A stretch of 64,000 bases of DNA from Symbiodinium natans (Eukaryota > Sar > Dinophyceae > Suessiales > Symbiodiniaceae): contig CAJNDS010002125.1 of the NCBI GenBank assembly GCA_905221605.1, positions 544,309-608,308 of the forward strand. The letters are read 5' to 3'. Under the pieces are notes generated by a model. That model ran no database searches, was not told the origin of the DNA, and worked only from the letters and a program-made list of their open reading frames with translations. The position numbers and the translations under genes are program-made. Shown piece after piece: positions 54,991 through 64,000 of the stretch (the first letter of the stretch is position 1; each line of letters opens with the position of its first letter).

Positions 54991-55133
54991 TGTTCTCGGC
55001 AGTGTGCCGGCCACCCGCATCGACGTCTACGCCAAACCAGCAGGTGCAGCAGGTGCAGCAGGCGCAGCAGGTGCAGCAGGCGCAGCAGGTGCAGCTAATC
55101 CGGATGCTCGGCGGCAAGAAGAGCAATGAGTAG
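54991..55133 (+). CDS. Candidate repeat-bearing exon (Gln-rich or Ala/Gly-rich)
   Basis: A 15-base repeat (GCAGGTGCAGCAGGC) is open in two + frames. One gives TPNQQVQQVQQAQQVQQAQQ and on to GGKKSNE-stop at 55133. The other gives GAAGAAGAAGAAGAAGAAN and stops two bases sooner. The Gln frame resembles the Gln-rich exons at 58 kb. Confidence 0.35.
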
Positions 55134-56558
55134 TGTAACAGTCATTCGTCCGTGACACGCAGGGCTTCTGCAAATGGTGAATTGTTCAGCTGTTGTTTAG
55201 GCTGCCGAGATGACTGCGCCAAGTGCAGCCAATGCGCAGGCCCCTCGTGTGGATGACTAGGACTGGCACCTTTGCAGAATGTCGAGCGGACGTGCTCCGA
55301 CATCTTGTGGCCGCAGGCAAGGCCGGTGATACAGAGACCGCAACAGGCCCTGGGCCTGGGGGGTTGCATGCTTGCATGACAAGAGCGCGCAGAATCCGCA
55401 GAACTGGGCGGTCTTCTTGCCGATTGCCACCTTGTAAGTCAGGCGGGCCTGGTCAGTAGAAGTCCTGGCAGCGCGCCAGCAGACGAGGATGGACCCCGAA
55501 TCCGACTAGCCGCCGACGCCGAGCTTGGAAGTGGTGCTCTCTCATGTTGTGCTTAGTGAGAGCGATTGCAGGAAGACGGTGATGATGGGGATGACGACGG
55601 TGCTGAGAATCAGGACCTGACACATGGTTGCTACGCGACCCGCCTCGGCTGGGCTGGCGAGCATGCACAGTAGCCTGTGGCTGGATCCACACCGTTGCAC
55701 ACATCATACGCATGCCTCCAACAGACATCTCCGCAAGAGGCCCCAGAGCGAGAGCCCGGGGGTCTTCACAAGCAGCACACGTCGAGGCTGCGAAAGCCTA
55801 AACACCTGATTTTTGGCGCAAGATGCACATGCCGAAGCAGTCTCCAACGGACGTTCTGGTGGGGGTAGGGGGCCTCAGCGGTCCGACACTTCACCCTATT
55901 TCACAGCAAGCCCACAGTGGGTGCATAGCAGGTCCAGACATTGGGCCAAAAGGGGGGCCATAGGAGATCATGGCGTTTCCAGGAAAAAGTCCACAAAGGG
56001 TCGCAGAAGGGGCCGAGGGGATGTTTTCGGTATTTCTATCTCCCTCTCCAGCCTCCTCCCACAGCTTCTACTCTAGGACTCCCTTTGGGGAGAGGTTCCT
56101 GCGAATGCCCGCCCACCGGGGGAACTTTGCCTTTGTTTTCGCCTGCCTTGGCAGGATCCCTCCGCAGGAAAGTCCCGCCGAAGGGGTGGGCGAAATAACC
56201 GAAAACGAGGCGCTCTCCAACGAGTACCAGCAGTGGACCGCAAGTATGCCTGGAGTACTAGCGAGTATTCTGCCACTCCAGCTTGGTGCGTCTGTGCTCA
56301 CGAGAGGCGCCCGCAAGGACTCGGATCCCCAGCAGTCGCAGCAGCAGCACTGCCAGCCAACACAGCCGCAGAATCTTGGGCTGTGAAAACTGAGTTGGTG
56401 ATCCGAAAACCCTAAGCCCTCACCCCTAAGCTCTAAACCCTGAAGCTAGAGCCCTGAAGCCCGTTTGCGATTTGGGAGTTTCTGAGGCTCAGGGTGGCAG
56501 TTGCAGCGCCTATTGCTGGTTTCATCAACAGTCTCGGCGATCGTGCTGGGAAATTCTC
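55134..56558. other. No firm gene
   Basis: A Gln-rich frame near 56325-56385 (DPQQSQQQHCQPTQPQNLGL) could be another exon of the Gln-rich protein. The remainder has no supported feature. Confidence 0.35.
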
Positions 56559-56669
56559 TTGGTAGCCCAGTGGTGCCCTTTTCCCTTTTTTGGGGTTCAA
56601 CGTTCCCTTATAAAGTAACCAACCCCAAAAAGGGTGCCCTTACTATAATATGGTTACTGGGCTCCCAAG
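56559..56669. mobile_element. Possible inverted-repeat element
   Basis: TTGGTAGCCCAGTGGTGCCC at the left and GGTTACTGGGCTCCCAAG at the right form an imperfect stem. An inner CCCTTTTTTGGGGTT faces AACCCCAAAAAGGG. Single copy in the window. Confidence 0.5.
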
Positions 56670-57002
56670 TTCTGAAGAAGAACCTTGCTACGAGTTGCAA
56701 AGTCAGTGGTGACGCCCGGGGGAGCTCAGTCTTTAGGGCAACAGCATCCGCTAGGTACTTCCCAAAATAAGGGACCCCCCTTTAAACACCAAGTTGGTCA
56801 GCTCCTTATTGTCCTAGGAACCACAAAAACCCAAAACCCTCAACAGTTTTTCTTGGCAAACCCCAAATCAAAAGCGCCAAAAGCGCTTCAAAAAGCCCAG
56901 GCAAGCGCCACAGGGCGCGAAAGGTGCCAAAGGCTCTGGCAAGGTGGGAACGGCACCGTTCGCAATCGCCCTGTCGCAATACCCACTCCGCTGTGTGCGT
57001 GT

Positions 57003-57135
57003 GCCGCATGTGCGTGTGCGTGTGCGTGTGCGTGTGCGTGTGCGTGTGCGTGTGCGTGTGCGTGTGCGTGTGCGTGTGCGTGTGCGTGTGCGTGTGCGTG
57101 TGCGTGTGCGTGTGCGTGTGCGTGTGCGTGTGTGT
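57003..57135. repeat. (GTGCGT)n hexamer tract, about 22 units
   Basis: A perfect tract. Its frames (Val-Arg, Cys-Val, His-Thr) are artefacts. Confidence 0.97.
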
Positions 57136-57762
57136 CGATCTAGCTCGCAAGTGGCGAGGCAAAAGGCCAGCCAAAAGGGCGAGCCTCAGAGGCCGCGGTC
57201 GCTACTTTCCAGCCGGCCTCCTCATCCCCCAGCCCTTGCCATCCCTTGTGTGGCAGGCTAGCCAGCCCGCCTTCGCAGCAGGACGGAGCAGATGAGAAGC
57301 AGATGGGATAAGGGTGTGACATCTAGGAGGGAGTCATCCACCATCGCATGCGGCAATATTAGAGTGTTGTTATGGTTCTCAAGGGACAAGCTCGAAAGCC
57401 CAGTCGCCAGGTTCCATCATCCCGCCTCTCCTTTTTCTCACAGTTGAATGCCTCCCCGATACCGATGCGCGTGACGGGTAATGCTCAGGATGTCTTCTTA
57501 CCTGTCTGGTCGTATGCGATCTGCGCATTAACTTTGACATATCTTGGACATGCCAGCCGGGGATTTCCGAAATAGGGGTACCGAGGATCTTGTAGGAAGG
57601 ATTGGAGTCATTCGAGGGTGTATGACGGGCACCTCTGTCTTTGGAGAACCTACCTGCTGCTGCGAGGACTTGTGACAGGAAAGAGGGATTTTCCCGCTGA
57701 TCAGCACCTCGGTTTTTGCGTGCAGCGAAGGGCGTGGTTGAACCTGCTGGTGTAGAAATGGC

Positions 57763-58065
57763 CCTAAACCCTAAACCCTAAACCCTAAACCCTAAACCCT
57801 AAACCCTAAACCCTAGACCCTAAACCCTAAAACCCTAAAACCCTAAAACCCTGAAACCCTGACACCCGAAACCCTACTCCCCCTGGCCGGCATGGCTCGC
57901 AATTGTTGGGTGCAAGCCCTACACCCTAAACCCTCGACCCTATACCCTATAAACCCTAAACCGTAACCCTAAACCCTAAACCCTAAACCCTAAACCCTAA
58001 ACCCTAAACCCTAAACCCTAAACCCTAAACCCTAAACCCTAAAAAACCCTAAACCTAACCCTCCA
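57763..58065. repeat. CCCTAAA arrays
   Basis: Two blocks (57763-57860 and about 57916-58065) of heptamers with some octamers (CCCTAAAA). Confidence 0.96.
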
Positions 58066-58071
58066 AGCAAG

Positions 58072-59529
58072 GTATGCGCGGCCCCAGCTGGCCCAGATGC
58101 TGCTTCAGCAACCGCATGCTCAAAGCAATGCCAGTCCACCTGCTCCTCGGGGTCGCAGTTAGGGTTTAGGGTTTAGGGTTTAGGGTTTAGGGTTTAGGGT
58201 TTAGGGTTTAGGGCTTAGGGTTTAGGGTTTAGGGTTTAGGGTTTAGGGGTTCAGGGTTTAGGGTTTAGGGTTTAGGGTTAGGGGTTTAGGGTTTAGGGTC
58301 CAGGGTTCAGGGTTTAGGGTTTAGGGTTCTGACTGCAGCGACGTCATAAGGGAAGCTCTGCATCCCATCGCTTCCATGACTTGGCACTTGTGCTGAACCC
58401 TGAACCCTGAACCCTGAACCCTAAACCCTAAACCCTAAACCCTAAACCCTAAACCCTAAACCCTAAACCCTAAACCCTAAACCCTAAACCCTAAACCCTA
58501 AAACCCTAAACCCTAAACCCTGAACCCTGAACCCTGAACCCTAAACCCTAAATAAACGAAAGAAGCCCAGGTAATGGTCCAGCAGCAGGTTCCTGTGCAG
58601 CCGCAACAGGTCCCGATGCAACAGCCGATGCTCTTCCAGCGCCTTGGGCAGCACATGGATGTGCTGAGCTTCTCAAAGTTGTGACCCTAAACCCCAAACC
58701 CCAAATCCTAAACCCCAAACCCTAAACCCTAAACCCTAAACCTTACACCCGAAGTTGTGACGAGCTGATCCTGAGATCTGCCCGAGGCACTTCGCGCCAC
58801 ACTTGGCGCCAATGCCTGTCTTCCTTGGATCCCACCCAGGTATGCACCAGGCACGAAACGCAGTTGCAAGCATCCATCAGCCTTAAGCCCTCAACCCCAA
58901 ACCCTAAATACTAGTTGTTGGAGAACTGCAGAGGACAGGGGTGTCGGGATGGCAGGATGGCAGCGTGTGATTGCTTTGCGAATTGCTCAGCGACAGCTGC
59001 AAACTGCTGCAAGTGCACCCCCCGGGCTTCTGAAAGTTGAGAAGCTTTGTGTGTTCAGTTCTTAAAATCATGGTCCCTTTCTCGGCACGCTAAATAATAG
59101 GGCCGCCTTATAACAGTAACCCCAATGGTCAGCTGTAGCTGTGGGTGCCACAAGTGCATAGCTTCTCCCTTGCTGGCCCAGGGCAACGGCAAGGGCAGCG
59201 AAGCCCAAGCAGGACAGGGTTGCTTGAAGTCTCGCAATGGCAAAATCAGTTCGGGAACTGCCCAGTTTGCGTAGGAGCTGGAGGAGCAGCTTGTGTCTCA
59301 GGATGTCATGGGGCCATGTGGAGCAGGGGCGGGGGGGGGGGGGGGGGTTTAGGGTTGGGTTTACGGTAAGTGTCGTGAAGGGTGAGTTGGCTTCGTATTG
59401 CTTTGCGAGGGGTCTCTGGTCGATGAGGTGAATGCAGCGATGGACCCAAACTTCATCTCTTCTATGATGCCTATCATGTGGCCTCAAGCTGGCTACATGC
59501 CAAATCAGGCCGGGATGTACATGCTGTAG
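58072..59529 (+). CDS. Gln/Met-rich protein, C-terminal exons
   Basis: Exons: 58072-about 58158 (acceptor CAAG; YARPQLAQMLLQQPHAQS...), 58571-about 58680 (acceptor CCCAG; VMVQQQVPVQPQQVPMQQ, then LFQRLGQHMD) and 59428-59529 (acceptor GATGAG; DPNFISSMMPIMWPQAGYMP, then NQAGMYML-stop). Arrays fill the gaps between them. Low-complexity Gln/Met/Pro tails of this sort follow zinc fingers in some dinoflagellate RNA-binding proteins, so a link to the 46-47 kb finger or the 49.08 kb start is possible but unproven. The stop at 59527-59529 is the likely gene end. Confidence 0.5.
58160..58328. repeat. TTTAGGG array
   Basis: About 24 heptamers. The opposite orientation follows 65 bases later (CCCTAAA/CCCTGAA at 58395-58552). 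Confidence 0.97.
58395..58552. repeat. CCCTAAA array with CCCTGAA blocks at both ends
   Basis: About 22 units. Three CCCTGAA variants stand at each end, a near-mirror arrangement of variants. Confidence 0.95.
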
Positions 59530-59714
59530 TTGGAATAGCTCAGAAGACTGTAGTATATAGTAAACAAGAATGTATCAACAGCTAAATATAAACCAAAACC
59601 TAAATATGAATATTTACATATATACACATACACACAGGAAAGAATATGTGTGCGTGTGTGCTTGCTTGATCTATCTGTATATATGCACATGCACATCGAG
59701 TTGGACCGCCTCTG

Positions 59715-59862
59715 CAGATGCCGTGTGGCGGAAACGTGATGAAGACCTAGCTCTGGCGAGGCCGCACCCAGTGACGCTGCTTGCTTGCACCAGACTCGAG
59801 CATCTTGCGCGCAACCTTGCAAAGCTCAAGTCCCTAGACAAGCAAAAGGAAAGCAAAAGTGG
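59715..59862 (+). CDS. Candidate charged exon
   Basis: After CTGCAG, a frame reads DAVWRKRDEDLALARPHPVT, then RLEHLARNLAKLKSLDKQKE. The helical, charged composition is coding-like, and it ends at a TTTAGGG array (59863). It may begin the coiled-coil gene at 63 kb. Confidence 0.4.
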
Positions 59863-59972
59863 GTTTAGGGTTTAGGGTTTAGTTTAGGGTTTAGGGTTTA
59901 GGGTTTAGGGTTTAGGGTTTAGGGTTTAGGGTTTAGGGTTTAGGGTTTAGGGTTTAGGGTTTAGGGTTTAGG
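59863..59972. repeat. TTTAGGG array
   Basis: About 15 near-perfect heptamers. A second array lies at 60379-60449. Confidence 0.97.
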
Positions 59973-60449
59973 TGCTAAAGTCAGTCCATCATCTAGAGAA
60001 TGAGGGGTGCTGACTCTGCGCATCTGAGGCCAGCCAAACTGATGCAGTCAATGGCAGCTTGGCCCCTGCAGTTTGGGGAGTGTAGATATGCGTAGTTCTG
60101 GGTAGATATGTGTAGATGTGCGTATGGTACGAGTTCGTGCTTCTACAAGAAGATGGCTCTTGATACTTCGTCTTCCCACACAGCTTACTAGTCCGGAGTT
60201 GTATGTGCCATCCTACATTCGTCTACAGTAGCCTTGAGAGCTTCCATACAACTCTGGAAGAGCTGTCGACTGCCTGGTGTTGGGGGCTTTCACCATGAGC
60301 TGGTCTACGCGCCGCACGATTTAGAGGCTTGGCTCCGGAAAGCACAGTGCCCCGAAACATGCGAGTGAATGAATGCTGGTTTAGGGTTTAGGGTTTAGGG
60401 TTTAGGGTTTAGGGTTTAGGGTTTAGGGTTTAGGGTTTAGGGTTTAGGG

Positions 60450-61815
60450 TACTCTGCAAGGTGACAAGGGTCACTCGTGTTCAGGATGGCACTTTGCCTG
60501 GGGTCTTGCCTGTGAGTCTGGTGTGGTGTTTAAGATAGGCCAGGCAGCCTTTGCAATCTGAGCACAAGCTTGTCAAACAGCTCTTGCTCTTACACCAGAT
60601 TCAACTGCCGACAAGTCCAATTTTGACAGCGAGATGTCAACGATCTCCCTGGGCCCGTGCGCTGCATCAGCATTTGTCTTACCAGGTTATTTGCATATTT
60701 CTGATATTGCTGTACGACTCTGTTAAGGGATCACGAAGCCACCTTAGGCTTGGGACATGTGGGACGCCCCTCACTTGAGTCGAATTCTCTTCGTTGTTTC
60801 TGCGAGCCCATGCTCGCCTTGGTGCCATTGCGCCGGGGACAAGCCATGGTGCCTCGCGCTCCCTCTCGCCGCACAGGCCACAATGTAGGGCCCCAAAAAA
60901 GCACATTTAAGCGAAAATTAGGATAGGGATATCCCACATAAACCCCCTTATGATGAAGCCCAATAAGGTAGGGACATCCCGACATCCCTATAAAAAATGC
61001 TCATGCTTATGTCCTTTTTTGGGTCCCTAGGCCACAAGGCCCTGCACAAAGAAATCCTCAAGTAGCCGCTTCGGATCTTCTCCATGGAGCTCAGGCAGCA
61101 AGAGCGGATCATGCCGAGGTCGACAGGCAGTGCTCAAAGCAGGTTTAGGGTTTAGGGTTTCGGGTTTAGGGTTTAGGGTTTAGGGTAGCAAGGTACTTTT
61201 TCTGATGCGCTTTCATATCTCGTCTTGCTGCGCTCGTTCAGGAAATCGAGCTGGCCAATGGCCACTGTACAGTCCGTGTCCGTGAACACTGGGAGGGGTT
61301 CGCAGACCGAGAAGATACTCTCTGCACAGGCGGCTCAAAGCTCTCCTGACTCGTCGCCTTGGTTTAGGGTTTAGGGTTGAGGGTTTAGGGTTTAGGGTTT
61401 AGGATCTTGTGCCTACCCTGAGTATAGGGCAATCGCCCCCCTGGGTGCGGACGTTCAAGAAAACTGGGCGCGCTTGCAAGGCCTTGACCCCAGGCGCGGC
61501 TTTGCTGCATGCACGAGCTGTTTGCCAGGCGAAGGAAATCCGTGCGCTTTTTGAGTGGGTTGATCCGTCCCAGGCCAGTTGGGGAAGTCACAGCTGCATT
61601 TTCATGCACATCTGCGAGTCTGGTGGCTGCTCCGGATGCACATACGCCTGCAGGGTGAGACGCGGGCCCTTCTTCGCGAGAAGCATGGGGAGGCCAAGCG
61701 CAGAAGTGTTTTTCTGCCGCCTGAGACCACTGAAGCCCCCAAACTCGTTGAGTGTTGTGGTGGTCAGATTGTCAGAGTCGCCTTAAGAAAAGCTTGCGTT
61801 AGGGTTTCTCCAACT
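60450..61815. other. No firm gene
   Basis: Short possible exon after TTCAG near 61243 (EIELANGHCTVRVREHWEGF) and TTTAGGG arrays at 61143-61185 and 61362-61403. No family evidence. 61946-61964 is a T homopolymer. Confidence 0.35.
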
Positions 61816-62284
61816 ACCCCAAACCCTAAACCCTAAACCCTAAACCCTAAACCCTAAACCCTAAACCCTAAGCAGTGCACCTGCTCAGGGCCAGGAGGCT
61901 GACGTCGCGGCTGCAGCTGCAGAGGAAAGCTGATTCAAGTCGGATGTTTTTTTTTTTTTTTTTCCGTCGAAATTCGGGGTGCCTACAAAATCGGGGATGT
62001 AGATTGGGATCTAAACCCTAAACCCTACACCGGAAAGCTTGCTTCCTGGGACTTCTGTGACTTCTGTGGCCGGTTGGAGTGTTCTTCTTCGTGCGGCAGC
62101 TGCTCTTCTTCTGCTTTCTTTGCACGGCGACGCGCCGTTTGTGTTGGGAAGATGTGCCTCTTTGCCTCAAGAGCAAAAGTTGGCCCAATGTCATCTCTTC
62201 ATGGATTTCCTGGGTTGCGCATTGCATTCTTCGAAGCTGGGTTTGGGGTTTGGGGTTTAGGGTTTAGGGTTTAGGGTTTAGGTT

Positions 62285-62370
62285 TATGTCTGGGGCTCTG
62301 CAAATTGCACAAATGCCTGTGATGGGCGGGGCTTCCGCTGCGCTGTTGAGTGTGCCCGCCCCTCAAGAAT
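62285..62370 (+). CDS. Candidate exon, Met/Ala-rich
   Basis: A frame reads MSGALQIAQMPVMGGASAAL and on to LLSVPAPQ between a TTTAGGG array and a CCCTAAA array. Composition resembles the Gln/Met-rich exons upstream. Another candidate, TKDGSDAWMQTPALDLSGLP, lies at about 62716-62778. Confidence 0.35.
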
Positions 62371-62555
62371 TCAGGGCCCCCAAGATTTCCCTAAACCCTA
62401 AACCCTAAACCCTAAACCCTAAACCCTAAACTCTTTTTGAAAACAACCATCCGGGGGCGCCTTTGGATCTTGGGGTCCGGGGGGTGTTTCGGTAAGTCTG
62501 GCTGGCCATCACTCAGACCTGGGTTCCGGGGCGGGGGCACCATGCTCGGAGAAAT

Positions 62556-62902
62556 GAACCCTGAACCCCAAACCCTGAACCCCTGAAACCCTAAACCCTA
62601 TGAACCCTAAACCCTGAAACCCTAAACCCCAAACCCTAAACCCTAAACCCTAAACCCCAAACCCTAAACCCTATGAACCCTAAACCCTATGAACCCCTAA
62701 CCCCCAAGTCCAGAACGAAGGACGGCTCCGATGCTTGGATGCAGACGCCTGCCCTGGACCTCAGCGGCTTGCCATGCGATTGGGGGGGTTGAGGGTTTAG
62801 GGTTTAGGGATTGGGGGTTTAGGGATTGGGGGTTTATAATTAGGGTTTAGGGTTTAGGGTCTAGGGTCTAGGGTTTAGGGTTTAGGGTTTAGGGTTTAGG
62901 GC
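62556..62902. repeat. CCCTAAA/CCCCAAA and TTTAGGG arrays in opposite orientation
   Basis: 62556-62705 is CCCTAAA with CCCTATG and CCCTGAA variants. 62788-62902 is TTTAGGG with GGGATTGGGGG variants. A candidate exon lies between them. Confidence 0.94.
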
Positions 62903-63015
62903 TACTTCTGAGATTGAGATCTCAAACCCTTACAAGGTTTATTGAGGTTAATTCAGGGGTGTTTTTTGGGGGGGTTTGTTGGGGTCATTGGGGTTGTTAG
63001 GTTTCTTTTTCGGGT

Positions 63016-64000
63016 TATGAAGACCCAAACTCTGGGCACGTTTGAGCCGAAGTATGCCCCCTACTTCAGCTCTCCAGGTGACTTCGCCTGCTTGTACGGA
63101 TCGTCCGGAGAGGATGACGTGCAGGATGAGGGTTTCTCAGCCCAGGCGCGTGCAAGCATCCGACTCAGCAGCAGGCCACAGGAGCCGCCGCACCCCGAAA
63201 TTTTGGAGGTCGCAGAAGCCAAGCAGAAGCTCGAAGCTGCGGATGCCCTGCGCTCGGATCACCGTTCTCCCACGCGCATCGCCGCATCGCACTGTGGCTT
63301 GCCGGAGGAGAAGCTTCGCCAGAAGCAGCAATCGCGACAAGAGGCGGAGGTGTGGAGCTGCCCTGAATTAGAGCCTATGACCCTTAAACGAGGGCCTTGA
63401 TAGGGCTGCTCTTGGGGGGGTTATACGACCTACACCCTAAACCCTAAACCCTAAACCCTAAACCCTAAACCCTAAACCCTAAACCCTCAACGGTTTCTGC
63501 AAGTTTGGAAGCTTTGGCACGTCCTGTGCGGTCAGGCGGAGGTGGCGCGACTGGCCAAAGAGATCGAGGAGGTCTCGGCGTGTGTGGAGGATGCGAAGGC
63601 ATCCCGGCCCTGGTGCCAGGGTTTAGGGTTTAGGGTTTAAGGTTTAGGGTTGCATGGTCCCTGAGCACCGAAACATCACACAAGCGTCCTGGAAGCTTTC
63701 ATTGTCTTATACCACATGTTCTTCGATTTGGCGGAAAGTGTCAATCCCCCCCCCCATTTCCCGTTCCTCTGTTCTCCCCCAACCTATCTTCAATGAAGAA
63801 CAGCTTCACACACCGGTCCGTCACCCACGGTTATGTTGGCCATGACCCTAAACCCTAAACCTTAAACCCTAAACCCTAAACCCTAAACCCTAAACCGTTT
63901 ATGATGGGGGTAGCCAGGAGAAGCGGCTTCGCGCCGAAGAGGCATGGAAGGACCGACGGTCGGACCTGCTCCAGGCCCTGCAGCTTCTTTTTTCGCCATA
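63016..64000 (+). CDS. Coiled-coil protein, partial, runs off the window
   Basis: Exons: about 63016-63343 (FEPKYAPYFSSPGDFACLYG, then an acidic part, then EILEVAEAKQKLEAADALRS and EEKLRQKQQSRQE), 63536-63598 (AEVARLAKEIEEVSACVEDA-K) and 63918->64000 (EKRLRAEEAWKDRRSDLLQA...). Both introns are GC-AG in phase 0. The first shows the direct repeat AGGCGGAGGTG at donor and acceptor. Intron 2 contains CCCTAAA at 63844-63896, and intron 1 contains 63435-63488. Strong heptad character; family unknown. Confidence 0.65.

Noticed and set aside
56806-57295. Frames over the GTGCGT tract on both strands
   Set aside because: Pure hexamer repeat; coding there would be Val-Arg or His-Thr only.

Overview
The window looks like nuclear DNA of a dinoflagellate. 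The grounds are: genes cut into dozens of short exons; many introns that open with GC or GA instead of GT, usually with a short direct repeat at the two splice sites; no rRNA, tRNA or dense bacterial coding; dozens of arrays of the TTTAGGG/CCCTAAA telomere-type heptamer inside introns and spacers; and inverted-repeat intron-like elements (introners). Every gene I can place reads on the + strand, the one-way gene order typical of this group. I cannot name the species. All exon joins were made by hand from reading frame plus family motifs; no alignment or transcript was available.

Layout: (1) 0-9.1 kb holds exons of one or more unassigned genes; the best block is 3.34-4.47 kb, with a conserved-looking stretch around GGPSHGFD and VILVSDPSYPHHPVGR. 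(2) 9.96-19.19 kb is an apparently complete NRPS-like gene: adenylation domain, carrier domain, a second adenylation-like domain without its ATP-binding loop, then alternating membrane segments and left-handed beta-helix (hexapeptide) blocks of the Pls/PosA terminal type. (3) 19.92-23.90 kb is the Rab geranylgeranyltransferase beta subunit, resolved into about 15 exons, with an in-frame poly-serine tract just before the first conserved exon. (4) 24.2-29.6 kb has a mini-intron built of TTTAGGG units and a 1.18-kb tandem duplication (2.5 copies) that carries candidate exons. (5) 30.9-40.8 kb is an ERCC6L/PICH-type SNF2 DNA translocase with nearly all helicase motifs on about 27 exons. (6) 41-47 kb has scattered candidate exons and a CCCH-type zinc-finger exon pair. 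(7) 49-59.5 kb is mostly non-coding, with candidate exons including a Gln/Met-rich C-terminal block ending at 59529. (8) 63.0-64.0 kb starts or continues a coiled-coil gene that runs off the window.

The genes do not form a pathway. The unusual biology is in the introns: telomere-type arrays fill them, two or more families of terminal-inverted-repeat elements sit in them, and about half of the frame-checked introns use GC donors. One introner in the NRPS-like gene has its splice sites inside its own inverted repeats and appears to have left extra codons next to the A5 motif.
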